Below, one piece after another: positions 21,100 to 32,445 of a DNA stretch of 64,000 bases. The stretch is taken from positions 45,384,001-45,448,000 of the forward strand of contig CM060731.1 of NCBI GenBank assembly GCA_030704615.1, read 5' to 3'. The notes beneath the pieces are model-generated. The model saw nothing but the letters and a program-made list of their open reading frames with translations, was not told the origin of the DNA and ran no database searches. A program made the translations under genes and the position numbers. Positions within the stretch are counted from its first letter, which is position 1. Every line of letters begins with the position of its first letter. The stretch is from Takakia lepidozioides (lineage: Eukaryota; Streptophyta; Takakiopsida; Takakiales; Takakiaceae).

Positions 21100-22765
21100 T
21101 AGATTCTGTTTTGTTTTGTTTTTTCTCTTAAGACAGAGGCCCTTTTAATCAAATTAATTAAAAAAGATGTCACGAAGGTGGAAAAAATAACCACCTAGTA
21201 AGGCCACTGAGGGGGAACTTCCCCCAGACCCTAGCCAACCTGCTAACAAAAGATTATGGGGAGAGAGAAGAAGGGGTTGCCAAAAATAGAGGGGAGGTGT
21301 AAAAGGGATGTTTGCTGCTATGGTAGAGGCGTTCTAGAAATGGTACTAGGCATGTAAGTAGCGGGTAAGAGTCAGGCAGTTCTTGAAAATACAATGAGAA
21401 ACTGTAAACATATGACAGTCCTGAGATTAACTGTTGGAGCTGGCCGAAGCTTTGGAGCAGTACTGGAGCCGGGGAGCTAAGGTAATCCAGCCAACAAGAG
21501 CTACAGGTATCAGAACTTGAGTTGAGTTCTAAATTCTGGGGCCTGAGTTTTCTTGTGGCGCCAATTGAAATCTGGTTCCACCCCATCACCAGGGGACTTC
21601 CCATTGAGGGGGCGTGGGGGGGGGGGGGGGGGTGGATTGTTGCAAGGCAAAGTGCATGTTGGGAAGACAGGAGCCGAGTAAGTCGCCTTTGCCCAAGGAC
21701 TGAAGGAAATCTTGAAGCAACTTCCTCCCTCGTTGCTCCGAAGTTATGGGAATAGCTGCATAAACAGTGGCCCACGCTTTCCTCCCCTAAGTTAACAGAT
21801 CATGATAAGTCTGGGGGGTTTCCCCTCATAAACCCAAGCACATCTGATTTTCCAAAGGTTCCATAAAGTGTGGGCCCTAAGAGTAGCCCACACTGGGCAG
21901 AGACTCTGGGGATGACCCGATTGGAAGTTTAGAAGTAGCAAGGATGGGGAGGGTGGAGATGGAGGCCCAATGCATGGGAGTAGAATGTGAGAACCACCCG
22001 CCAGACTCTGCTTGACAAATTGCAAAACAACAAGCAATGCTCAATGGTCTCTGGCTCTGCTTGACAGAGGGTGTTGGAAGGTTGCAGTTCCTCGTGCGTC
22101 TGTTGTCTGACAAGAAGTATTTTATGTGTCAGCTTCCAGAGGAAGCCAGACAGCTTTACCGATCGTCTTTCCTCCATATGTCTTTCCAGATCTTTGTTCC
22201 AGGTGGCTTGGGTAAATTGTAGGTTACCCCATTTAGTAGCCCACCTGTAAGCAAAGGAGCGGGGCGGGTTGATGAGAGAATAACCCTTTTTTACAGCATA
22301 GAAGAAGAAGAGGCTTTTCTTCTTATCCATCCATCTCCATTCCCTTGGGTCGAACTGCAAGTCTTTTAATGGGCACATCAGAAACCAGGAGAGAGATTGG
22401 TGGCGAGCCCATTGAGATTCCATCCTTTGGGGCGGTATTGGATTGGCATTTCCCATGCTGTCAAGCATTCTTATATAGAAGAGGGCATTCCTTTCCACAT
22501 CCACCATATCTGTATATGCCAGATCACCTTCGCTGTCCACTGTAAATCCCAGACCATATGCCATGGTCCCATGTATTTCCATCACCAGGATGACTGACAA
22601 CGTGAGTCCCTCGTGAGTAGGCCATCCAGGGTGGTGTAGTCCATGACTGACTTCCCTCATTCAGTAGGGGTAGCATATATTGCGGGATGTTGGATAAGAT
22701 TGTGGCCATTTTTCTGATTGTCAAGAGGCTTATGGTAGTGTAACTTAATGAGTCCTTTACCAAAG
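21100..22765 (-). pseudogene. 3' part of a plant LINE (zf-RVT region and 3' UTR)
   Basis: On the minus strand the frame 22660-21929 ends in a zf-RVT-like region: KLSGFLWKLTHKILLVRQQT, CQAEPETIEHCLLFC, RVWRVVLTFYSHAL. Shifted pieces above it (to 22763) resemble the thumb region. Lower down to about 21110 is a non-coding 3' region ending TTAAAAGGGCCTCTGTCTTA followed by an A-rich AAAACAAAACAAAACAG tail, as in many plant LINEs. The reverse transcriptase core is absent, so this is a 5'-truncated copy. A 17-bp poly-G run lies at about 21616. Confidence 0.65.
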
Positions 22766-23093
22766 GAATTCGTGCATTTTCAAATAACCAAAAAATAAAT
22801 AAAATGGGATGGCATACTTTGCAGAGAATCTATAATTTTGCAGCTCCCTAGTAGTTTTAATAGTTTGACCCCCTTGCAAACACCTACAAATGACCATTTT
22901 CACCAAAAGGTCGGATTCGTTTGAATTTTGGCATACCAATGCCCACCCTATTGCATGATAAAAGTTTGGCTCATAGGAAAAATAAAAAAACCCTAAATTA
23001 TGCTTGGTCAAACCTGTGAATGTATTGTTTGACAAATATGATTGACACGAGGAATATGCTTTTATTTACGCTAGCTTCGGCTGACGTCATATA
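22766..23093. other. Non-coding interval
   Basis: AT-rich sequence between the LINE fragment and the copia LTR; nothing recognised. Confidence 0.4.
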
Positions 23094-23464
23094 TGTTGGA
23101 ATTCAATAGAGAATAGAGATAAAAGATGAACTAATTAATGAGAACTCTCCACCCAACCATAGGACCACAACAAGCTGTGTGTTCACCCTCCGAGCTCTCC
23201 CTATTTATACTGAAAGTCTAGTCCAGGAATAGTTGAGATAACTATAGCATAACTCCATGCTTTTACTTAAGTTATCTCCACCTGCTATTCTGGTACACTG
23301 ACTTGAGTCACTAATAACTGAAGCTAACTTTAGCTATCTTTTAGCTAACTGAGGCTTATCTCTATTGCTAACTGTGACTTGTCAGCACTGCTATTATTGA
23401 AGTCTGACTTGTCATCACAGTAACTCTGAGTAGCAGTAACTTGATAAGGAGTTGATTTCCAACA
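23094..23464 (-). mobile_element. Ty1/copia 3' LTR (371 bp)
   Basis: The block starts TGTTGGAATTC and ends GATTTCCAACA, so both ends have the TG..CA-type inverted TGTTGGAA typical of plant copia LTRs. Just outside it on the element side (23465-23475) is CCCCCACTCAA, which on the minus strand is a GAGTGGGGG polypurine tract placed exactly against the LTR. Next comes the RNase H end. No second LTR lies in the window. Confidence 0.85.
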
Positions 23465-23840
23465 CCCCCACTCAACGAGTTATTAAGTTAAACACTTAAC
23501 TACTCCCATCAAGCCTCGAAAGCGTTCATGCTTTCAGCACTAAGCCCTTTTATCAGTATGTGTGCAACCATATTGTCGGTGTTGCAATATATCAGCTTGA
23601 CAACTCCAGTCTTCTCTCGTACCAGATGATGATGAATCTCAATATGCTTTGTGCTCGTTGGATTCTTCGAGAGAGCAATATTACACCCTTGGTTATCATC
23701 ATATATGACCATGGTATCCCTTTGTGCACGACCAATACTTGAGAGAAATGATGATAATCATAATGCTTGCCAGGTCTGAAACAGATTGAGTAGTACCCTA
23801 CAGACTGTTTGGGAGGTACTTCCCAAGTGCTTGTCTGCAT
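23465..23840 (-). pseudogene. Ty1/copia RNase H fragment
   Basis: The minus-strand frame 23712-23509 reads DDNQGCNIALSKNPTSTKHI, EIHHHLVREK, KLIYCNTDNMVAHILIKGLS, the conserved end of copia Pol (DNQS..LSxNP..H.RSKHI, H.IR, V.T..Q.ADI.TK). The part above (23840-23592) continues one frame off (SICFRPGKHYDYHHFSQVL). Most of Pol and all of Gag are absent, so only the 3' end of the element remains. Confidence 0.85.
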
Positions 23841-24129
23841 TATTACTTTGCATGGTCAATGTTGTGTAAAAATGAAGCTACATTACAACATATGTCTATT
23901 TCACTTAATGTCTCATTTGAACCTCACGTTCTTGGGCCGGTCCAATGCCAATCAAGTAATACATGTTATTTTCTTTCATGCCATATATTGCATGCAGCAG
24001 TTCTTTTCGTAATTGTACTCGGTGTGTAGTTTCTGCTCGTATTGGTCTTTCCAACGGTAATAGATCCCCGTTGTCATGTCCTCGGGAATAGGGTCTGCTT
24101 CTACTACACTGCAAACCCTAGGTTCACGT

Positions 24130-25508
24130 TTACCAAATATGAGCCTCGGCTCACGCTTTCTTCATAAATCGTGAGCCCAGCTCCCAGGCTCATGGGGCTG
24201 GGCTCATGACCTAGCTGCCCTCATGGATGGGGTGGCAACCCCTGACAGTGCCTGATCTTCGAGCATGGGTGGGGATATGTCTATTCATGGGATTGTAGAA
24301 ACTTCCCAACCTTCGTTGTTACTGACAAAGCATTGAGGTCTTTTTTGCTTGTCTTGTCATGGGAAAGTGACGACCCACGATCGTTTTGAGAGCATCATTT
24401 GGTGTTTGCATCTGGTTGACAACTCCACCCTGGTCTATGATCGGAAGAGTCCCTTGTACAATAAACTAGGCAAGGTCAGACGGCTTTACGATGAAACTGT
24501 TAGTAGATGCAAGGAGTTCAGGAATCTGAACAAGATGATAACAACGGACGAGGTAATGATAAAGTACAAGGGCAAGTATTGTGCCATTCGGCAATACATG
24601 ACCAAAAAAACATGCAAGTCGGATATCAAAATTTGGGCCCTGGCGGATTTTGTCACCAATTATATGTACGATTTCAGTGTCTACTGCGGGAAGAATGGAG
24701 GGCCTCAATGCATGAAAGAGAAGAGTGGTAAAGGTGAGGGGTACGATGTTGTTAACGGATTGGTGTCTGACTTGCATGGGCGGGGCCAGGTAGTGGTCAT
24801 TGACAATTTCTTTACGTCGCCTCAGTTGTTTTAGGCAACAGGCACTGTTAGGCTGAACATGAAAGGTCTTCCACCTGCTTTGATCCGTTTGATAAAAAGC
24901 AAGACAGTGCAGGGAGACTCCTGGTTCAAGATTTCCGGCAGCTGGCTGCTGTATTGTGGGGGACAAAAAAGGAGTGTTCATCATCTCCTCTGCAGCTCGG
25001 CCAATGTCTGGGCCCAACTCACCTGTCACCGTAAGGAGGTTTGTTGGGAACTCACGAGTTCAAATTCCTTATGTACCCATGCATGTGCAGTATCCAAGCT
25101 ACATGAGAGGGGTTGATGTGGAAGACCAGATGAGGGGTGCCTACAGCATGCAGTTGAAATCATAAATGGTGGCATAGCGTATTCTTCTTCATGTTGGATA
25201 CTACAATGGTGAATGCCTACTTGCTGCATTCTACACACCTGAAGGGGATGGGCAAGCGTGCCCTCAGCCATATGGAATTCAATTTGGCAGTGGCCCACAG
25301 TTTGACTGCCTCCACTTGGGCATCCTTGGGTGTGGCTGGGCACAATGGTGCTTTGTGTGGGGATTGGCACCAATGCTTGCATTCCTCACTTCGCCGGGTG
25401 TGTGTTCGATGCAAGAAGAGGACACACTACTACTGCCCACAGTGTCAGTCCACGTTCATATGCCTGGGTGATTGCTGGCGGGAGGCTCACCGCAGCAGGG
25501 GAAGGTGA
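24130..25508 (+). pseudogene. piggyBac (DDE_Tnp_1_7) transposase pseudogene
   Basis: The plus strand encodes, in pieces, a piggyBac transposase: RFESIIWCLHLVDNS (24370), YNKLGKVRRLYDE, ITTDEVMIKYKGKYC (first catalytic Asp in the TDE motif, 24540), IKIWALADFVTNYMYDFSVY, and VVVIDNFFTSPQLF (second Asp, 24795). A TAG at 24832-24834 interrupts. It continues GTVRLNMKGLPP and, after a shift near 24950, KKGVFIISSAA, YPSYMRGVDVEDQMRGAYS. A further shift near 25160 leads to MLDTTMVNAYLLHS and a C-terminal Cys-rich finger CVRCKKRTHYYCPQC ending at 25508. The N-terminus is missing or unrecognisable. At least three lesions are present, so it is inactive. Terminal repeats were not found nearby. Confidence 0.85.
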
Positions 25509-26570
25509 CTTCAATTCGCTTCTTGTCTTGATGTTCTTGTATTGCACGATCATTTGTGGCGGGCAAGTGTGAGTGCTCAATGCTGACTGTGCCTGTTTAT
25601 ATGGTGGCAGGGTGGGCGTGGTGGTCATGTGTGGGGGTGCTCAATGGTGTGAGGGCGGGTAGTCAAGGGAGTGGGGTGTGCACAGGTTTTTGCTGTGTGG
25701 GGCTCGGGCAGGCTATTGGGTTGCTGCTTCGTTCGCGCATCATCGATGGTCCAGGGGCTCTGGTTGCTGTATTGCAAGCCGTTGAGGTTGCTTTGACATG
25801 GGGATGGGTTCGGAGTGGGTTTCATCATTGTTTTGGGGTCATTGTTGTTTCTTTGAGAAAGGGGGAGCTGCAGCTTGGTTGGTTGGTTTATTGAGGGGAT
25901 GCTTGCTGGGGGGGGGAATTGTCTGCATTATGGGCAGATTTGGGGGTTCAATCCTCCCACAGTATGGGTTTCTCTCCCTTATAAGGATTCTTCTCTGCAT
26001 TTCGTGGTAAAGGGTGGGGCCTGCATGCACTGTTCATATGAAGGTCCTTGGTTCATGGCAGTTGGTGCCCATGAATGTTACGGGGGTTGGGCCAAATAAA
26101 CCCATGTCTCTTCAATCTGGCAGGGTTATCTTGCAGGTCAGAAAAAGGGAGAGAAACGGAGTAGGCAATGGGGTGGCAGCATAGAGGGTGTGGGATGGCT
26201 CATTTGTGAGGCCATGTGTCCAGGAGACCACGAAGGTAGCAGATATTAAGGCCCTTCCACAGCTTTCTACAAACTAGGGTTACTTTTGACAGCAGGCACG
26301 GCTGGAAATCTGACCGCAGAGATCCTGGACGGCCGTGATGCAGCCAACAACTTAAGCTTAGCCTGTAAGTCATATAAGTGGTGCAACGGCCATGCGCCGC
26401 CAAACAAGAGTATGTAATGAATCCCTGATGATTGGGCAGACACGCCACACACTTATGGGCCGCCGGACCTGGTGAGGATTATTACTCTGTATAGAGTCCA
26501 ATTCAAAGGGTGTATATTGACACACACATATATATATAGACATGTATACCACTGTTGGGAGGTTCTTTGA
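25509..26570. other. GC/GT-rich non-coding interval
   Basis: No recognised gene downstream of the piggyBac pseudogene. Overlapping frames on both strands come from GT-rich composition and lack family motifs. Confidence 0.35.
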
Positions 26571-26579
26571 TTCAGCTAC

Positions 26580-26710
26580 AAACCAACATATGTTCTGTTC
26601 TGTTTTGTTTTATTTTGGTTGAGAAAGGGCAGGCAGCCCTTGGGAGCTTTATTGAATGTTATTGATGGGAAAAAAAATAAAACCCTTGAAGGCCCGAAGG
26701 CGTTTTCTTT
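26580..26710 (-). mobile_element. LINE 3'-end fragment
   Basis: On the minus strand CAATAAAGCTCCCAAGGGC, then CCCTTTCTCAACC and an A-rich AAAATAAAACAAAACAG tail resemble the 3' end of a plant LINE, like the tail at about 21110. No coding part is attached with certainty. Confidence 0.45.
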
Positions 26711-27710
26711 TTTGTTTTCCAGGGAATGGAGGCCCCAGATTTGCAAATGAAATAATAAGCACCTATGAGCTCTGAGTGACCAGTGACCAGTGATGTTATC
26801 AAATAAGCGGTGTACATGGAATACATGCAAGCCCGGCCTATTGGGTATTATGTTTATGCAACAATCCATCAAATCAATGGCCTGCGCACGGGCCATTTGT
26901 ATTGCCGCTTGTATCCTTTGTGTTATGGGGCAGTCATTTGTCAAGTCTATTGACTGTATGAACTATAACTCCCGGTTACATAGATTTGAAATACGCGGCT
27001 TGAAAACTGCCAGTTATTTGAGGTTCTTACAATTAACTGGAGTCGAGGGGTCCATGAAAGAAATTGGGAAAAAACCCAAAACCGGAGGTTCTTTGATTCT
27101 AAGATTCTGTAATGAAAGTAATCAAATAACCCCAAATAACACTGATGTATACCATGATAATAGCAGCATGGATTATTTGTAAGGTTATTTTTCCCCTACA
27201 TTTTCAATAAGTTGGGGCCCAATCCCCCTCTCAAAAAAGAAAAGAAAAAATCCATGCAAGTGTGATGGCTGAGGAAATTAGAATTATCTGCAGTGACGCA
27301 ATGAGTCAATGTTTTCGCAGTGGAATGTTTCTTTCATGTCCTTCACGTGCTGCCATTATGGTAGGGTTTAGGGTTTTAGCCGCCAGGGGGCTGATGTCAG
27401 TTTGTCAGGCTAATCGTATGCGGATCTTGTCGCTTCGGCTACTGCAGAGTTTTGGCATCTGCTTGATGATGTTTGGATTCAAAAGCAAGTTTCTCCAAGT
27501 TCTCTCTCTGAACACTTGCAGCACCCCAACCATTTGTATTAAGTTACTCCATGCTTCTGATGTGTATTCCAGATAATACACCCATTGATATCGATATCAA
27601 TCTGTGGGAAACTCCTGTAGAATGCCGGTCTTGTGGCACAGTGAAGGGTCAAGCCTCTATAAAGTTGTCTACCTTCCCTAGAGAGGCTTCAGTAAAGCAC
27701 TTCGACAGTG
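26711..27710. other. Non-coding interval
   Basis: No recognisable coding sequence. Frames at 26790-27182 and 27262-27576 show no family motifs. Confidence 0.35.
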
Positions 27711-27713
27711 CCA

Positions 27714-27865
27714 GGTTGCATTCAGTCTTTCAATTCTAGTCATCACCAGTGGTAGTCCTGTGAAGTATGTTCTGATATCAGTTTGCATTCAGTCTTTCAA
27801 TTCTAGTCATCACCAGTGGTAGTCCTGTTAAGTATGTTCTAGTATCAGGTTGCATTCAGTCTTTG
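27714..27865 (+). repeat. Tandem repeat, 67-bp period, 2.3 copies
   Basis: Unit 1 (27714-27780) and unit 2 (27781-27847) both run from GTTGCATTCAG/GTTTGCATTCAG through CATCACCAGTGGTAGTCCTG to the next start, with few differences. A partial third copy begins at 27848. Confidence 0.9.
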
Positions 27866-28488
27866 ACAGTGGTTCTCCTTAAATCTTGATAAATTTGTAA
27901 ACAGGGTGCAGTCAGTATCTGACCATACTCACACGAACTTGAACGGCCGAGTGTTCTGCTGCAAGTAAACAGGGCTGACAATTCAAAGTTGTGAACAGCA
28001 TCTCAAAAGATCCAGCTAAGCCTAGGCCCATGGATACTCGAGGTGGCCTCGAAACGGAAAGTGAGATTCACGAGGTGAACATCTGCCCCATTTTTTAGAT
28101 AGATGTCTGTTACGTATGCTTGATGCTATTGCCTTAATATTGAGGGAAACTTCCGGCAGTAATATATCTGATACGGAGATTTTGTGGGTCTGGTTTCGAG
28201 TGATCCTGGCCCAGAGTATAGCCTCAAATGTGAAGGCTGCTTCCTCCACGTCTAAGCAATGTCAGTGTCGTTTACGTAAGCTGTGTGCTGAAGCATGTGC
28301 ACGTTTGCGTGCGTGTGCAGCACTGTAGGCATTTTTTTGCGCTCTACTCTCCTCTTCATAATCTTCAGGAGTGTTCGTCAGTCCCATACGACACTCCGTC
28401 CTGAACTTGTTGTTTTGGATCTCTTGCGGCACCTCAAAAATTCTCACCAACAGTTTGTAATCAGATTGCACGTGGAATCGAAAGTTGG

Positions 28489-30057
28489 ATGGATACTCTG
28501 AACTACGAAGAGGAAGAGGATGACACAAGAGGTTACAGCGAATGGAATATGCACGTCGATGAGGGAGGCAACACAATGTGCAGAAGACATCGGCGCGAGG
28601 TGTGCAAAGAGTGCGGTGTGGATTTTACTGATCAGAACAATGATGAGGAATTGAAGGTGACTACCCAACTGTCATGACATGGATTGAGGTTGCTCAATAT
28701 GATATTTATTTCTGCACACGATAGACGCTAAATTGTGATTAACTCTGATTGGCAATAGATCTGGTTGTAGATGCTCTGACATTACTCTGTATGGCAGCTT
28801 TTGATGAACCTTTACGTAGATGAGGAAGGCTTCTTCTACTGTCGGGAGCACCGGAGGGAGCTATGCCATGATTGCTGCGAAAGTTATCACTACCACAACG
28901 AGATACTACGAGCCAAAAAACAAGGGCGGGATTTTGACAAGGATCTCATGGGTGTCCGACTCCTTAAGGAGCTCATGCGGCAGGATGATGAAGTATCTTG
29001 GGAAGGACCCGCGGAGTTGGCTCGGGATGGTGTCCAACGGCCATTGGAGGAAACATCTGGTTTCACTCTCTCAGGTGAAAAGGTATGTGCACACTGTGGC
29101 CAGGCTGGGAACTTAAGCAGGTACTTAGGCAGGTGCGTAAAGTGCTACTGCTCTCGAGCCCATCAAGCTGCAGACTATGCAAAGCATAAGTCGAAGTGTG
29201 GGCCTCTAGATTCGGAGGGTATCGCAAGCACACAGCCAGGCGTGCCTGATATAGAATGCTCTTCTTCAGGCCCAAAGATTTGTGCACTGTGTGGTAGGGG
29301 GGGTGAGCTGAGCATATGCTCAAGGTGCAAATCATCATACTATTGCTCCAGAGAGCACCAAGCTGCGGACTACGCAAGCCACAAGGCAAAATGTCAGGCT
29401 CCAGGGGCGGGCAATGACACGGCTCAGCTAACGAAGACAAAACAAGACGAGAAACCCCTCGATGCATCTGGCAGGGGTCAGCAACCCCCTTCCTCAGGCT
29501 CAAAGGTGTGCGCACATTGTGGTGAGAGGGACAAGTTGAGCATGTGCACAAGGTGCAAGTCAACATGGTACTGCTCTAGAGACCATCAAGTGGCTGACTA
29601 TCGTAAACATAAGGCAGACTGTAGGCGGAAGGCTGAGGAAGCCCAGACAACTACCCAGCCAGGTGTAACGAAAGAGGCCCAGGCAACTGGCCCGCCTTGC
29701 AAAAAGCCAGGTGTAACTGAGGAAGCCCAGACAACTGCCTCACCTCCCAAAAAGCGAGGTGTAAAGGCGATCACATGGAACAAGCTTGAGAACGTGCATC
29801 CTTTCCCCGCCGCAGGTAGAACTTTGGAGGTACGCATTATATCGCATCCGTTCTTGCATCGGTATGTGTGTGATGGCAGGGACGCCAAAGGGGAGGTGCG
29901 ACGATTTGCCTTCTACAGTGACCATCCTCCTAAAGGCCTGAGAAAGGGTTGTGTTCTTCGCTGGCGAGATCCCCTGTTCCATTACTTCCTGGATGGCAGC
30001 ACTGGTGCCCGCATTGAGGATGAAGATCTGCCAAACATCACTATATCCGACAACTGA
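28489..30057 (+). CDS. Triple-MYND zinc finger protein
   Basis: Two exons, 28489-28656 and 28798-30057, joined in phase 0 (AAG/GTGACT donor, GGCAG acceptor), give about 475 residues. Near the N-terminus two copies of a Cys/His motif, MCRRHRREVCKEC and YCREHRRELCHDC, are each preceded by a VDE-G segment; the intron falls between them. Then come three MYND fingers at about residues 153-190, 218-255 and 294-331. Fingers 2 and 3 are canonical (CALC..CSRCKSSYYCSREHQ; CAHC..CTRCKSTWYCSRDHQ). Finger 1 has CAHC and YCSRAHQ, but its second Cys pair is displaced (YLGRCVKCYCSR). A Gln/Thr/Pro-rich linker repeats PGVT.EAQTT. The C-terminal about 80 residues (FLHRYVCDGRDAKGEVRRFA, DGSTGARIEDEDLPNITI) form a conserved-looking domain. 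MYND fingers bind proline-rich partners; the actual role is unknown. Confidence 0.85.
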
Positions 30058-30740
30058 TCTTGCAAAATACTCTTCCAAGGTTTTCTTGTGGGGTCAGATC
30101 CGAGCTGTATCAAGTGAAGTGAAATTACAAGCTCTCAGTTTTCAAGACAAGTCAACATCCGACATAGATTAATCTTCTTCCTCGTTATTTTGTGCAGTCG
30201 CAGGCTTTACTATACCGAAGATATGACTCGTACTAACATGAATCGACAGTATTCCCTACCGACAGGATTTTGTTTTGTTCACTTGTGAATAGTTTTCAGC
30301 AGCAGCAGTGGCCATGGTGGCGACCAAGTTTTCAAATGGATGATATTTTCCTGAAAACTCATCCTGCTGATGAGTCCAGCTTGGGATCTACAGGAGTGTC
30401 CCCTACTGTATGCCAAAGAGGAGTGGCTAATGAGGAACGTTCCTCTTCACGACTGCTATGTAGGAGTATATAATTTCTGAGAACCATTTTGTAGGACGTT
30501 TCTAAGTTATTTTGTTTCCTAAGGGGTTCCATCCGAATGCACCACAGTGGCAGTTGTAAAGTTGAGGCCTAGTCAATTCAGCTTGCCAACTTCTGATTAG
30601 TTGTAGACTTTGATGGTTCACGTATCAACTTGAGCACTATGTTTAGGCACTGGAAAGAGAGTGGAAAGAGAGGGAGACACTGCAAATGCTTTTGCTTCTT
30701 ACTAGTTTTGCAAAAAAGTTAAGGAAAATTCATTCAGCAG
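30058..30740. other. MYND gene 3' flank
   Basis: Presumed 3' UTR and intergenic DNA; no second gene recognised. Confidence 0.4.
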
Positions 30741-30749
30741 TACAAATAC

Positions 30750-31265
30750 AAGTTTTGAACATTTCTGATTGTGTATTTGAAGTAATTTTAACACCACTTT
30801 TTGCATTGTAAAGTGTCAGAAAGAAAGTGTGAATGTAGGACATAAACAGGTTTTGAACATTTCTGTTGATGTATCTGTTTGTGCAGTTGAAGCATTTAAT
30901 CCCAACAACATATTTTGCAAACACTCTGATAGTGTTACAATTTTTCGATATTCCGTTTGTGCATCTGTAGTAATTAATTTTAACATTACTTTACATATAT
31001 AGAAGTTCAGGAAGGTAGTAATAGTAAGAAAAAGGTTTCGAATATTTATGTGTAGAGTTGAAGCAACTTATCTTCACATCATTGTTGGCATACCCAGGTT
31101 ATGAAGTGCTACAAAGTGTGAACGTAGTATCATGTCAAAATCTACTTAGTGGTACCAAACAGGTTTAGAATACTTCTCTGTGCATTTGAAGCAACTAATC
31201 TCAACACCACCTTTTGCATACATACGATGTGAAGTGTCAGAAACTGTGAATGTAGAAGAAACATG
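30750..31265. repeat. Degenerate tandem repeat, about five units of 95-130 bp
   Basis: Units start near 30753, 30850, 30940, 31036 and 31158 with GGTTTTGAACATTTCTG-like sequence, followed by TTGAAGCAxxTAAT, CAACACCACxTTTTGCATAC and GAAGTGTxAGAAAxTGTGAA. Spacing and sequence vary, so it is an old tandem array. It lies between the convergent MYND and rubredoxin genes. Confidence 0.7.
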
Positions 31266-31425
31266 TTACATGTCAAATTCACATTCAAATGGTACAACAC
31301 AAATCGGACCCCACCATTGCTTGGTTTATGGGCATCATCCAGAATCAGAAAAACTCACTCATCGTCATCATATGGCACACACTAGCTTCAAGCTACTCTA
31401 CAAGACATGTCATCAAACTACACAT

Positions 31426-32445
31426 TTAGTTTTGACTCTTAGTCGTATCCAAAGTCTCTTCAACGGTGGAGTTGGACATGGTAAAGTTCATTTTCGGTGC
31501 TGTACAAACTGCATCACAAACCATCGTGCAATTTCACTTAAAAGTCAGTAGATATTGAGGATGATAGCTACTGTGCTATCTCCACATGCCAAAGTTGCAC
31601 TGCGCCCTGCAAAGTCTACTAAGCTGACAAAGCCATAATCTCACTTAATGTCCGTGCAAACACTGAATCTGCTTTAAAACACTGTAAAACGAAGTGCACT
31701 TTTCAATCTGAAATGTTGAACTAAAACAGTAACTGAGGATGTCGAAAGCAGAATCTACAAATGCAAGTTGAAAACACTTCAGACCATCAAGAGGGTAAGA
31801 CCTAAGAACTCCAGTTATAATCACATGTTCACTATTAGTTTATGTTGCCATTTGAAGAGGTAGCTACAAATCATACCTGGGCATGTGTAATCTTCACTGA
31901 CTTCCTCAAATGGCGTCTCTTCATTGTAGACATAGCCGCACTGTTGACAGATGTATGCAATTCTTTGACCCACCGGCCCAGCTCCCTGGTCAAGGGGCGC
32001 ACTTCTGGTGGTTCCACCCAGGGGGATTTCCGTGCCACTCAGACCTGGTGGAGACGAAGGAGGTGTAGGCCTCCCTGATGTTGCGCCTGCTGACGGCTCC
32101 TCCGCACGCACTACCAATGCCCTCCTGCCGATTCTGTTGGATGCGAAGCCTACACCATTCACAAGATCAGGCAGTGTAAGCACCCATGGGTGTGCAGACC
32201 AAGGGGGTTTCGATCATCAAATCCTTAACACACGCACTTGACAAGGTAGATTGTAATCTTGATACTGCTAACACAGCCCAGAGCCTCAATCCCAATTGAA
32301 CTCTTGAGCCCTCAAAGGGGCCAAGCTTACCATAGGAGAAGCGCACAGAGCTGGGCGATGAGGTCAAGCCGGACCGACCTCGCACACTGAGTCCGGCAGG
32401 CGCCACACATGGTGTCATCAAACTGGCATTCATGACTAGTGCCAT
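31426..32445 (-). CDS. Plastid-type rubredoxin-like protein
   Basis: Three exons on the minus strand are inferred: 32445-32238 (end uncertain), 32149-31877 and 31508-31426, giving about 187 residues. Rubredoxins bind one iron through two Cys pairs and carry electrons. The N-terminus (MALVMNASLMTPCVAPAGLS, Ser/Arg-rich) looks like a plastid transit peptide. The mature part has YICQQCGYVYNEETPFEEVS and DYTCP at the end of exon 2, and the tiny third exon supplies VCTAPKMNF in matching phase, completing CxxCGY..CPxC. The tail has no membrane segment, unlike the membrane-anchored plastid rubredoxin, so a soluble plastid form is more likely. The first splice junction lies in poorly conserved sequence and is a best guess; the second is well supported by phase and motif. 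Confidence 0.8.

Noticed and set aside
26947-27182. Overlapping frames on both strands around 27 kb
   Set aside because: No splice-consistent continuation and no family similarity could be seen.
29063-29566. 167-codon Cys-rich frame on the minus strand
   Set aside because: Complement of the MYND fingers; the Cys pattern is a shadow of the repeated plus-strand motifs.
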